48,145 nt of DNA, from assembly GCF_022843985.1 (NCBI RefSeq), contig NZ_JALHMP010000032.1, forward strand, positions 1 to 48,145. The letters run 5' to 3'. Both the position numbers and the translations under genes were made by a program. This document shows, piece by piece, positions 42,055 to 48,145 of this stretch (position 1 is its first letter; each line of letters starts with the position of its first letter). The notes under the pieces were generated by a model that made no database searches, had not been told where the DNA came from, and saw only the letters and a list, made by a program, of their open reading frames with translations. This DNA is from Phreatobacter sp. (GTDB lineage: Bacteria > Pseudomonadota > Alphaproteobacteria > Rhizobiales > Phreatobacteraceae).

Positions 42055-42219
42055 ATGCTGTACCTCTTCAACGCCCTCGTCGCCCGCATCAAGGCCCAGA
42101 TCGTCTATCTGCGCACCCGCGATGAACTGACCCAGCTCGACGACCGCGCCCTGGCCGATCTCGGCTTCCAGCGCGGCGAGATCGAGTATATCGCCCGTCA
42201 GGTCGCCGACGCCCGCTGA
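42055..42219 (+). CDS. DUF1127 domain protein
   Basis: 54-residue basic protein matching the DUF1127 family, short helical proteins common in alphaproteobacteria. Some members affect RNA turnover, phosphate and carbon metabolism through their arginine-rich C-terminal motif. The core ELTQLDDRALADLGFQRGEIEYIAR is diagnostic. ATG 42055 (MLYLFNALVARI) has an AGGA sequence about 10 bp upstream. The frame is open to the previous stop, but the upstream residues do not resemble the family. It is convergent with the squalene-synthase-like gene (5-bp gap). Confidence 0.9.
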   Translation: MLYLFNALVARIKAQIVYLRTRDELTQLDDRALADLGFQRGEIEYIARQVADAR

Positions 42220-42224
42220 GCCGG

Positions 42225-43112
42225 TCAGCCGCGCCCAAAGCGCCCGGCCCAGCGCCACATCGCCCATTGCAACCGCCACTGGGGCACATCCGGCGGCGAC
42301 GCGAAGGGGTCCTGGTGGCGTTCCAGTCGCGTCAGGCGCGGCAAGACTGTCGCCAGGGGCAGGAAGGCCGCACAGGTCCGCCGGTCGGCGGTGCCGACCA
42401 GCGCCGCGGCGGCCAGATGGTGCCGCCGCGCCAGGGCGATCATCGCCTGCCGCACGCGCCGCAGGGCCGGCGAGTCGCGGCCCGTCACGACCTCGTCGCG
42501 GCCCAGCCCCTCGGCGGCCAGCATGTCGGCGGGAATGAAGACCTGGCCCCGCGACGCATGCCGGCCGACGGATCGCACCAGGCCGGTGACGGCATAGGCG
42601 ATGCCGGCATGGCCGGCGAGATCGGCAGTCCGCGGGTCGTCGCCCTCGGCCATCACTAGGGCCGCCATCTGCATCAGCGCGGCACTGGTCTCGCCGCAAT
42701 AGCCTTCCAGATCGACCGTCGACGGCATCGGGTCGTCATAGAGATCGAAGACCCGCGCATCGATGAGGTCGAGAAGCGGCTTGATCGGGAGGTTGTGCCG
42801 GCCGACGACGTCGAGCAGCGCGCCCGCCACCGGGTGGGCCATGACGTCGCCCCGGCCCTCGCCGTTCAGCACGTCCCGCCACCATTGCAGCCGCACCTCG
42901 CCGGGCAAGGGATCCGAGACGCGTTCGCGGACGGAGGCGATCTCCAGGTTGAAGGCATGGAGCGCCATCAGATCGGCGCGTCTGTCGGCCGGCGCGAAGA
43001 GGGCGGCGAGCCAGCGGTCCTTGTCGCCCTGCCGCACCATGGTGTCGCAATGGGCGTAGGAGACGGCCAGTGCCGCAGTCGGTGGGAGCGGCGCCATCGG
43101 CTGGCCCGTCAC
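42225..43112 (-). CDS. Squalene/phytoene synthase-like protein (NDUFAF6-type)
   Basis: 295-residue all-helical isoprenyl-synthase fold. The two aspartate-rich motifs needed for prenyl condensation are missing: the first region reads HAFNLEIASVRE and the second LVRSVGRHASRGQVFIPADML. Catalysis as a synthase is therefore unlikely. This is the pattern of mitochondrial NDUFAF6, a complex I assembly factor, and of its alphaproteobacterial homologues. The start overlaps the stop of the DUF498 gene by four bases (ATGA). DUF498 is itself an NDUFAF3-type protein, so the pair is a plausible NADH dehydrogenase assembly module behind secDF. Role inferred, not shown. Confidence 0.85.
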   Translation of the reverse strand: MTGQPMAPLPPTAALAVSYAHCDTMVRQGDKDRWLAALFAPADRRADLMALHAFNLEIASVRERVSDPLPGEVRLQWWRDVLNGEGRGDVMAHPVAGALLDVVGRHNLPIKPLLDLIDARVFDLYDDPMPSTVDLEGYCGETSAALMQMAALVMAEGDDPRTADLAGHAGIAYAVTGLVRSVGRHASRGQVFIPADMLAAEGLGRDEVVTGRDSPALRRVRQAMIALARRHHLAAAALVGTADRRTCAAFLPLATVLPRLTRLERHQDPFASPPDVPQWRLQWAMWRWAGRFGRG

Positions 43113-43507
43113 CCGACGGCAATCAGGGCGGCCGCCACCCGGCGATTCTCGCCCAGCATGATGTTGTAGGTCCGCGCGGCGGCGCCCGTCGGCATCACGT
43201 CGAGCCCGATTCCCGCTTCGCGCAGGACCCAGCGGATGGAATCGTCGATCGGACGCGGCACGCTACCGGTTCCCAGCAAAAGGACGTCGATGGCGGCGCG
43301 CTCGGCAATCACCGTTTCGAAGGCGGCGGGTGTGAACGCGTCACCTTCCTCGATTGACCAGGCATGCACGCCCGACGGCAGAGCGAGGATGGAGCCGCGG
43401 TGGCTCATCTCGGCGAAGCGGAAGCCGCCCCGCCCATAGGCGTCAATGGCGAAGCGTCCGGGAACGAAACCCTCGTGCAGAACCTTGAGCGGTTCCCCCC
43501 GCGGCAC
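43109..43507 (-). CDS. Mth938-like / DUF498 protein (NDUFAF3-type)
   Basis: 132-residue single-domain protein of the Mth938-like DUF498 family, whose mitochondrial member NDUFAF3 helps assemble respiratory complex I. Family blocks are FVPGRFAIDAYGRGGFRFAEMSHRGSIL and LLLGTGSVPRPIDDSIRWVL. I chose the GTG at 43507, one base after the secF stop and with AAGG 7 bp upstream. An ATG at 43543 would overlap secF by 35 bp and lacks a well-spaced ribosome-binding site. It is coupled to the next gene by a four-base overlap. Confidence 0.9.
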   Translation of the reverse strand: MPRGEPLKVLHEGFVPGRFAIDAYGRGGFRFAEMSHRGSILALPSGVHAWSIEEGDAFTPAAFETVIAERAAIDVLLLGTGSVPRPIDDSIRWVLREAGIGLDVMPTGAAARTYNIMLGENRRVAAALIAVG

Positions 43508-43508
43508 G

Positions 43509-44471
43509 TCACACCTTGGCCTTGCCGGCCGCTCCGTCACCATCCTCGCCGGGTTCGGAGCGGGCGGCGCCGAAGCCGCCCTCGCGCAGGCCGAGATAGA
43601 TCAGGATCGGTGACGCGATGAAGATCGACGAATAGGTGCCGACAATGACGCCGACCAGCATCGAGGCGGTGAAGCCCTGAATGACCTCGCCACCGAAGAA
43701 GAACAGTCCGAGCAGCGCCAGGAAGGTGGTCGTTGCCGTGATGGTGGTGCGCGACAGCGTCGAGTTGATGGCGATGTCGAGCAGATCGGCGACCGGGAGC
43801 TTTTTGTGTTTTCGCATCATCTCGCGGATGCGGTCATAAACGACGACGGTATCGTTGAGGGAATAGCCGATGATGGTCAGGACCGCGGCGATGGATGTGA
43901 TGTCGAAATCGGCCTGGGTAAACACAAAAAATGCAATGATCGCCATGACATCGTGCAGCGTGGCGATCATCGCGCCGACGGCGAACTGCCACTCGAACCG
44001 GAACCAGAGATAGATCAGCACAGCGAGGATGGAGAGGATGACGCCGACGACGGACATCTGGACCAGTTCGGCGGAGACGGTCGGGCCCACCACCTCGGTG
44101 CGCCGCACTTCGAAATCGGCGTCGATCAGCGCACGCACGCGCCGGAGAGCCGCCTGCTGTCCGGGCTCGCCTCCCGGTTGCTCGCCATAGCGCAGCATCA
44201 CCAGGTTCGGGCCGCCGAATTCCTGCAACTGGACATCGCCGACATTGGCGCCCTGCAGACGGGTGCGCAGTTCGGCGATATTCGCGTCGCCCTGTTTGGT
44301 CTGCAGCTCGACCAGGGTGCCACCCCGGAAATCAATACCGACATTCAGCCCGATGGTCAGGAAGCCGACGATCGTGACGATGGAAATCAAAGCCGACAGC
44401 CCGAAGGTGAACGGCCGGAATTTCATGAACGGTACGGACGTATCGTCCGGGATCAGTCTCAGCAGGCGCAC
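43509..44471 (-). CDS. secF: Protein translocase subunit SecF
   Basis: 320-residue inner-membrane RND-type protein that, with SecD, uses the proton gradient to complete protein export through SecYEG. Six membrane segments surround a periplasmic P4 domain. Motifs include VGIDFRGGTLVELQ near the start, SLNDTVVVYDRIREMMRKHKK and STLSRTTITATTTFLALLGLF near the C-terminus. A basic/acidic cytoplasmic tail follows the last helix. It starts 25 bp after secD and is followed by the DUF498 gene. Confidence 0.97.
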   Translation of the reverse strand: MRLLRLIPDDTSVPFMKFRPFTFGLSALISIVTIVGFLTIGLNVGIDFRGGTLVELQTKQGDANIAELRTRLQGANVGDVQLQEFGGPNLVMLRYGEQPGGEPGQQAALRRVRALIDADFEVRRTEVVGPTVSAELVQMSVVGVILSILAVLIYLWFRFEWQFAVGAMIATLHDVMAIIAFFVFTQADFDITSIAAVLTIIGYSLNDTVVVYDRIREMMRKHKKLPVADLLDIAINSTLSRTTITATTTFLALLGLFFFGGEVIQGFTASMLVGVIVGTYSSIFIASPILIYLGLREGGFGAARSEPGEDGDGAAGKAKV

Positions 44472-44496
44472 GGCGGAATTCTCCCAGTCGCCCGGA

Positions 44497-46113
44497 TCAC
44501 ATCGGGATCCGTGCCGGCTTGAACACGCGCAGCCAGACGATGACCAGATAGCGTGTGAAAGTGATGGCGGTGAACATGGTGGTGATGATGCCGAGACCCA
44601 GGGTCAGCGCAAAACCCTTCACCGGCCCCGTCCCCAGATAGAAGAGGATGATGCAGGTGATGAGCTGGGTGATGTTGGCATCGATGATCGTGCCCATCGC
44701 CTTGGTGAAACCGCCGTCGATGGACGCGATGACACTGCGACCGCTGCGCACCTCCTCGCGGATGCGCTCGAAGATCAGGACGTTGGAATCCACCGCCATG
44801 CCCACCGTCAGCACGATGCCGGCGATGCCCGGCAGGGTCAGCGTCGCGCCAATCAGGCTCAGGAGCCCGAACATCATCACCACGTTGACGATGACAGCGA
44901 GGTTGGCGAAGAGGCCGAAGAGGCCGTAGGTCGCGAAGATGTAGATCAGCACGAAGACCGAGCCGATGATGGCGGCCTGGGTTCCCGACGTGATCGAATC
45001 CTGGCCGAGCGAGGCGCCGACCGTGCGCTCCTCGACGACGGTGAGCGGCGCAGGCAAGGCACCGGCGCGCAGCAGCAGGGCGAGATTGGCCGAGCTTTCA
45101 GCGGTGAAACGGCCGGAAATCTGACCGGAGCCGCCGAGGATCGGCTCGCGGATGACGGGCGCCGAAACAACCTTGTTGTCGAGGATGATGGCGAAGGGGC
45201 GGTTGACGTTCTCGGTCGTCGCCTGGGCAAACTTGCGGCCGCCGGAGGAATTGAAGCGGAAGTTCACCACCCATTCGGCCTGCTGGGCGTTGAAGGCCGC
45301 CTGGGCATCGACGAGTTCCTCACCCGAGACGATGACGCGGCGCTGGATGACATAGGGGACCTGCTGGACGACGCGGTTCCCCTCCTTCACCTCCTCGTAG
45401 AGGATGACGCTGTCGGCCGGGGGCCGCCCGGCCAGCGCCTGCTCCGGCGTGACCGACTGGTCGACCATGCGGAATTCGAGCTTCGCCGTCTGGCCGATGA
45501 TCGTCTTCAGCCGCTGCGGATCCCGCTCGCCGGGCACCTGGAGAAGGATGCGATCGATGCCCTGGCGCTGGAGCACCGGCTCGGTCGTGCCGAGCTGGTC
45601 GATGCGCCGGCGCACGACCTCGATCGACTGGGTCACGGCGCGCGAGATCTTGTCGCGGATGCCGGCATCGGTGGCACTGACGACGAAACTGTCACCCTGT
45701 CGCGAGACTTCGAAATCATATTGGCCGGAGGTCGAGAATGCCCCGCCGATCAGCTGCGGGAGCTTGCGCAGTTCGGTGAGGGCGAGTTCGTTGTTCTGGC
45801 CCTCGCGCAGGCGGACGACGACCGCATTGCCCTGAAAACCGAGATTCTGAACCTGCAGCCGCGAGTCGCGCAGCACCCGTCGCACGTCGTCGCGCAGGTT
45901 CTCCAGCATGGTGCGGCGAACCTCATCCGAATCGACCTGCAACATCAGGTGGACGCCGCCCTGCAGGTCGAGGCCCAGCGTCATGTGCGTCCGCAGTGCG
46001 CGCGGGAGCTTATCCACCCAGGACTGCGGCATGATGTTGGGTGCCGCCAGCAGCATGGTGGCGAACACGGCCATCAGAATCAGTGTCGCCTTCCAGCGCG
46101 TGAAGCTCAGCAT
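44497..46113 (-). CDS. secD: Protein translocase subunit SecD
   Basis: 538-residue partner of SecF. The signature LGLDLQGGVHLMLQVD lies near residue 48, and a large periplasmic P1 region follows, including the P1-head (DQLGTTEPVLQRQGIDRILLQVPG). The C-terminal membrane part holds GIVLTVGMAVDSNVLIFERIREE. One N-terminal and five C-terminal helices are expected. It follows yajC by 45 bp and precedes secF by 25 bp. SecD and SecF are separate proteins here rather than fused. Confidence 0.97.
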   Translation of the reverse strand: MLSFTRWKATLILMAVFATMLLAAPNIMPQSWVDKLPRALRTHMTLGLDLQGGVHLMLQVDSDEVRRTMLENLRDDVRRVLRDSRLQVQNLGFQGNAVVVRLREGQNNELALTELRKLPQLIGGAFSTSGQYDFEVSRQGDSFVVSATDAGIRDKISRAVTQSIEVVRRRIDQLGTTEPVLQRQGIDRILLQVPGERDPQRLKTIIGQTAKLEFRMVDQSVTPEQALAGRPPADSVILYEEVKEGNRVVQQVPYVIQRRVIVSGEELVDAQAAFNAQQAEWVVNFRFNSSGGRKFAQATTENVNRPFAIILDNKVVSAPVIREPILGGSGQISGRFTAESSANLALLLRAGALPAPLTVVEERTVGASLGQDSITSGTQAAIIGSVFVLIYIFATYGLFGLFANLAVIVNVVMMFGLLSLIGATLTLPGIAGIVLTVGMAVDSNVLIFERIREEVRSGRSVIASIDGGFTKAMGTIIDANITQLITCIILFYLGTGPVKGFALTLGLGIITTMFTAITFTRYLVIVWLRVFKPARIPM

Positions 46114-46158
46114 CGGTCAGTTATCCTTGGCGGCCGGCCGCTCGCGCGGCCTGATGCG

Positions 46159-46488
46159 TCACTTCTCGTCGGCGGGTTCGCTCTTCGAGCGCAACTCGGA
46201 GACAAACTGCTTCGCGGCGCGAATCCGCACATTATCAGCGATCTCGAGCTCGATGGTCGAATCGTCGATGACCTTGGTGATACGGCCGATCACGCCTCCC
46301 GACAGCGTCACCTGGTCGCCGCGGCGCAGGGCGCCGATCATTTCCTGATGCGCCTTCACCTTGCGCTGCTGGGGGCGCAGGATCAGGAAATACATGATGA
46401 TGAAGATCAGAATGAAAGGCAGCATCGACATCAGGATGTCGTTGGTGCCGCCCGCACCGGTCTGAGCGTAGGCCGGGGTGATGAACAT
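46159..46488 (-). CDS. yajC: Preprotein translocase accessory subunit YajC
   Basis: 109-residue single-span membrane protein that associates with SecDF. A short N-terminal segment precedes the helix MLPFILIFIIMYFLILRPQQRK, the hallmark of YajC. A cytoplasmic domain with RRGDQVTLSGGVIGRITKV and a charged tail follows. It is the first gene of the yajC-secD-secF operon. The DUF815 ATPase gene is divergent, with 222 bp between the starts. Confidence 0.96.
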   Translation of the reverse strand: MFITPAYAQTGAGGTNDILMSMLPFILIFIIMYFLILRPQQRKVKAHQEMIGALRRGDQVTLSGGVIGRITKVIDDSTIELEIADNVRIRAAKQFVSELRSKSEPADEK

Positions 46489-46710
46489 GAGGCATCCTCT
46501 TGGGGATTTCCGGCCGCGGAAGCGCGACGGGACGGGATTTTGGCGCGGACTATAGCCAGCAAGGCGTCGATTGCAACGACACCTTCGCGCAAGCCACGAC
46601 CTGAGGGCGAGCAGCCATGTAAGCCCTGCGCGACATTCTTTCCAGTGGCCTCATTGCCTCACGTGCAGGGCTGGTGCAAGGGACGGGAAAATCACGCCGG
46701 AGAAACGCCG

Positions 46711-47586
46711 TTGTCCGATCCCCTCACCCTTGATGCGCTGCACCGGATCGCCGCCGCGCTGGAGCGGCTCGCCCCGCCCGCCCCGAAGACGGCAGACCTC
46801 GCGGCGGCCGACGCCTTCGTGTGGAACCCGCTCGGCCCGCGTCTCGATCCGGTGGCGCGCGTCAACCGCGTCGAGATGGTCCTGTTGCGCGGCATCGACC
46901 GGGCACGCGACACGCTGATCGAGAACACCCGCCGTTTCGCCGAAAGCTTGCCAGCCAACAACGCCCTCCTCTGGGGCGCCCGTGGCATGGGCAAGTCCTC
47001 GCTCGTCAAGGCGGCGCATGCGACCGTCAACGCAGACCTCACGCAGGCGGGCGGGAGCGCCATCCTGAAACTCGTCGAAATCCACCGCGAGGACATCGAG
47101 AGCCTGCCGCAGCTGATGGGCCTGGTGCGCGGCAGCGCCTATCGCTTCATCGTCTTCTGCGACGACTTGTCCTTCGACCACGACGACACCTCCTACAAGT
47201 CGCTGAAGGCGGTGCTCGAAGGCGGGATCGAAGGCCGTCCCGACAATGTCATCTTCTATGCAACGTCCAACCGCCGTCATCTCCTGCCGCGCGACATGAT
47301 GGAGAACGAGCGTTCGACATCGATCAATCCCGGCGAGGCCGTCGAGGAAAAGGTCTCGCTGTCGGACCGGTTCGGCCTGTGGCTCGGCTTCCACAAATGC
47401 AGCCAGGACGAATATCTGGCGATGGTCAGCGGCTATGCCGATCATTTCGGCCTGACGACCGAAGCCGGACAGCTGCGGGCCGAAGCGCTCGAATGGGCGA
47501 CCACACGGGGCTCCCGGTCGGGACGCGTCGCCTGGCAATTCGTCCAGGACCATGCCGGCCGGGCGGGCCTTCGCCTCGAACCCTGA
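46711..47586 (+). CDS. DUF815 family AAA-type ATPase
   Basis: 291-residue P-loop ATPase of the DUF815 family. Walker A GARGMGKSS is at 89-97, Walker B FIVFCDDLSFD is near 150, and sensor-like ATSNRRHLLPRDM near 190. The start is a TTG (MSDPLTLDALHRI) with GGAG 8 bp upstream; no ATG lies nearby in frame, and the open frame further left runs through antisense secD sequence, so it is not real. Function is unknown; in Rhizobiales it is commonly found between yajC and an NlpD-like gene, as here. It is convergent with the NlpD-like gene. Confidence 0.9.
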   Translation: MSDPLTLDALHRIAAALERLAPPAPKTADLAAADAFVWNPLGPRLDPVARVNRVEMVLLRGIDRARDTLIENTRRFAESLPANNALLWGARGMGKSSLVKAAHATVNADLTQAGGSAILKLVEIHREDIESLPQLMGLVRGSAYRFIVFCDDLSFDHDDTSYKSLKAVLEGGIEGRPDNVIFYATSNRRHLLPRDMMENERSTSINPGEAVEEKVSLSDRFGLWLGFHKCSQDEYLAMVSGYADHFGLTTEAGQLRAEALEWATTRGSRSGRVAWQFVQDHAGRAGLRLEP

Positions 47587-47603
47587 CGTCCCTGAAACGG
47601 GAT

Positions 47604-47627
47604 GGGGCGGCACTGCCGTGCCGCCCC
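47604..47627. terminator. Hairpin between convergent DUF815 and NlpD-like genes
   Basis: A 10-bp perfect GC stem (47604-47613 with 47618-47627) with a TGCC loop, 17 bp after the DUF815 stop. Only GAAAA follows on the plus strand, so termination may be inefficient. A second 8-bp hairpin lies at 47680-47698. Confidence 0.5.
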
Positions 47628-47712
47628 GAAAAGACCGGTCCCTTTGGAGGTCGCAGGAGAGGACCGATCGACTACCCGGCCCCGGCAGCCTGCCGGGGAA
47701 TGGAATGAACGC

Positions 47713-48145
47713 TCAATTGGCGCCGAGGAAGGTCATCGGATCGACCGGAGTGGCACCGCGGCGGATCTCGAAGTGCAGCTGCGGCGAGGAGACGTTGCCG
47801 GTCTGGCCGGCGGCGGCGATGGTCTGGCCGCGGCGCACCTGGTCGCCGCGCCGGACAGCGATCGTCGAATTGTGTGCATAGGCGGTGACAAAGCCGTTGG
47901 CATGGCGCACCAGGACGAGATTGCCGTAGCCGCGCAGCTCGTTGCCGGCATAGGCGACGACGCCGTCCTCGGCCGCCTTGATGGGCGTGCCCTGCGGCAC
48001 CGACAGCTTGATCCCGTCGTTCGAACCGGCGCGGAAGCCGGCGACCACCCGGCCACGGACCGGCCAGCGGAACTGCGGCTCCGCGGATGCGGACCGTGCC
48101 GGCGCCTCGGCGGCGGCCGGCGCTTCGGCGACCGGTGCGGGGGCC
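47713..48145 (-). CDS. LytM/M23 domain protein, NlpD/EnvC-like (5' truncated)
   Basis: Visible C-terminal 143 codons of a LytM-domain protein; the start lies beyond the right edge. After an Ala/Pro-rich linker the domain reads VAGFRAGSNDGIKLSVPQGTPIKAAEDGVVAYAG, then YGNLVLVRHANGFVTAYAHN and SSPQLHFEIRRG. The zinc ligands of active M23 peptidases are incomplete: there is no His before the GI(D/K) segment, and the HxH motif reads QLH. It is therefore probably a catalytically dead activator of cell-wall amidases, like NlpD or EnvC, acting in the periplasm at division. A LysM domain, if present, would be upstream. Confidence 0.85.
   Translation of the reverse strand, partial: APAPVAEAPAAAEAPARSASAEPQFRWPVRGRVVAGFRAGSNDGIKLSVPQGTPIKAAEDGVVAYAGNELRGYGNLVLVRHANGFVTAYAHNSTIAVRRGDQVRRGQTIAAAGQTGNVSSPQLHFEIRRGATPVDPMTFLGAN

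Noticed and set aside
42225-43112. Squalene/phytoene synthase taking part in hopanoid or carotenoid synthesis
   Set aside because: Both aspartate-rich catalytic motifs are missing, no other isoprenoid genes are nearby, and its coupling to DUF498 fits an assembly-factor role better.
44245-46710. Long plus-strand open frame running in phase into the DUF815 gene
   Set aside because: The first 820 codons are antisense to secF, secD and yajC and resemble nothing. The real gene starts at the TTG at 46711 with a good ribosome-binding site.

Overview
The window is a GC-rich piece of an alphaproteobacterial chromosome, almost certainly Hyphomicrobiales (Rhizobiales), perhaps near the Bradyrhizobium/Bosea/Methylobacterium/Phreatobacter side. 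The evidence is gene content and signals: an adjacent divK-pleD pair, DUF3572, an EipB-type (DUF1849) envelope protein, DUF1127, DUF2937, a GTTC-N7-GTTC LexA box between ssb and uvrA, and yajC-secD-secF followed by homologues of mitochondrial complex I assembly factors. I see no phage, insertion sequence, transposase or CRISPR array. Coding density is high and most genes are core housekeeping genes.

Layout. 1-1.5 kb: 3' part of a sulfite-reductase-type flavoprotein, then rpmG with a good terminator. 1.8-3.6 kb: divK-pleD signalling operon (minus). 3.7-8.7 kb: DUF3572 and dinB (plus), eipB (minus), then ridA, a glycerophosphodiesterase and a FemAB/GNAT-like gene (plus). 8.7-10.0 kb: a small accessory patch with an 11-residue-repeat protein and two tandem Tat-exported arginine-rich micro-proteins. 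10.1-18.8 kb: a HIT protein, azlCD, and the minus-strand series sdhE-mfd-clpS-clpA. 19-24 kb: recG, DUF454, a PfkB sugar kinase, an unknown exported protein and an SDR, then tRNA-Lys(UUU). 24.2-26.5 kb: a third arginine-rich Tat micro-protein, DUF2937, a small exported protein and a PPK2 kinase. 26.5-34.6 kb: the minus-strand block gyrA, coaD, two cyclophilins, queA, tgt, interrupted by an oppositely oriented M20 peptidase. 34.8-42.2 kb: marC, DUF2306, GNAT, ssb/uvrA, a MgtC-DUF4010 transporter-like protein and DUF1127. 42.2-46.5 kb: yajC-secD-secF-DUF498-squalene-synthase-like (minus). 46.7 kb to the end: a DUF815 ATPase and a degenerate LytM/NlpD protein running off the window.

The genes serve protein quality control (ClpS/ClpA, two cyclophilins), DNA repair (Mfd, RecG, DinB, UvrA, SSB), protein export (YajC-SecD-SecF), queuosine tRNA modification (QueA, Tgt), respiratory complex assembly (SdhE and the NDUFAF3/NDUFAF6-like pair) and envelope maintenance (EipB, NlpD-like).

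The most unusual content is the three-member family of short exported proteins. Each has a Tat-type twin-arginine leader, a shared E-M motif and a mature tail dominated by arginine. Other points of interest are a Tgt that has lost three of its four zinc ligands, a lysine/glycine-rich ClpA tail, a terminator-like hairpin that buries the HIT gene's likely ribosome-binding site, and a pair of tandem palindromes upstream of the DUF2306 gene.
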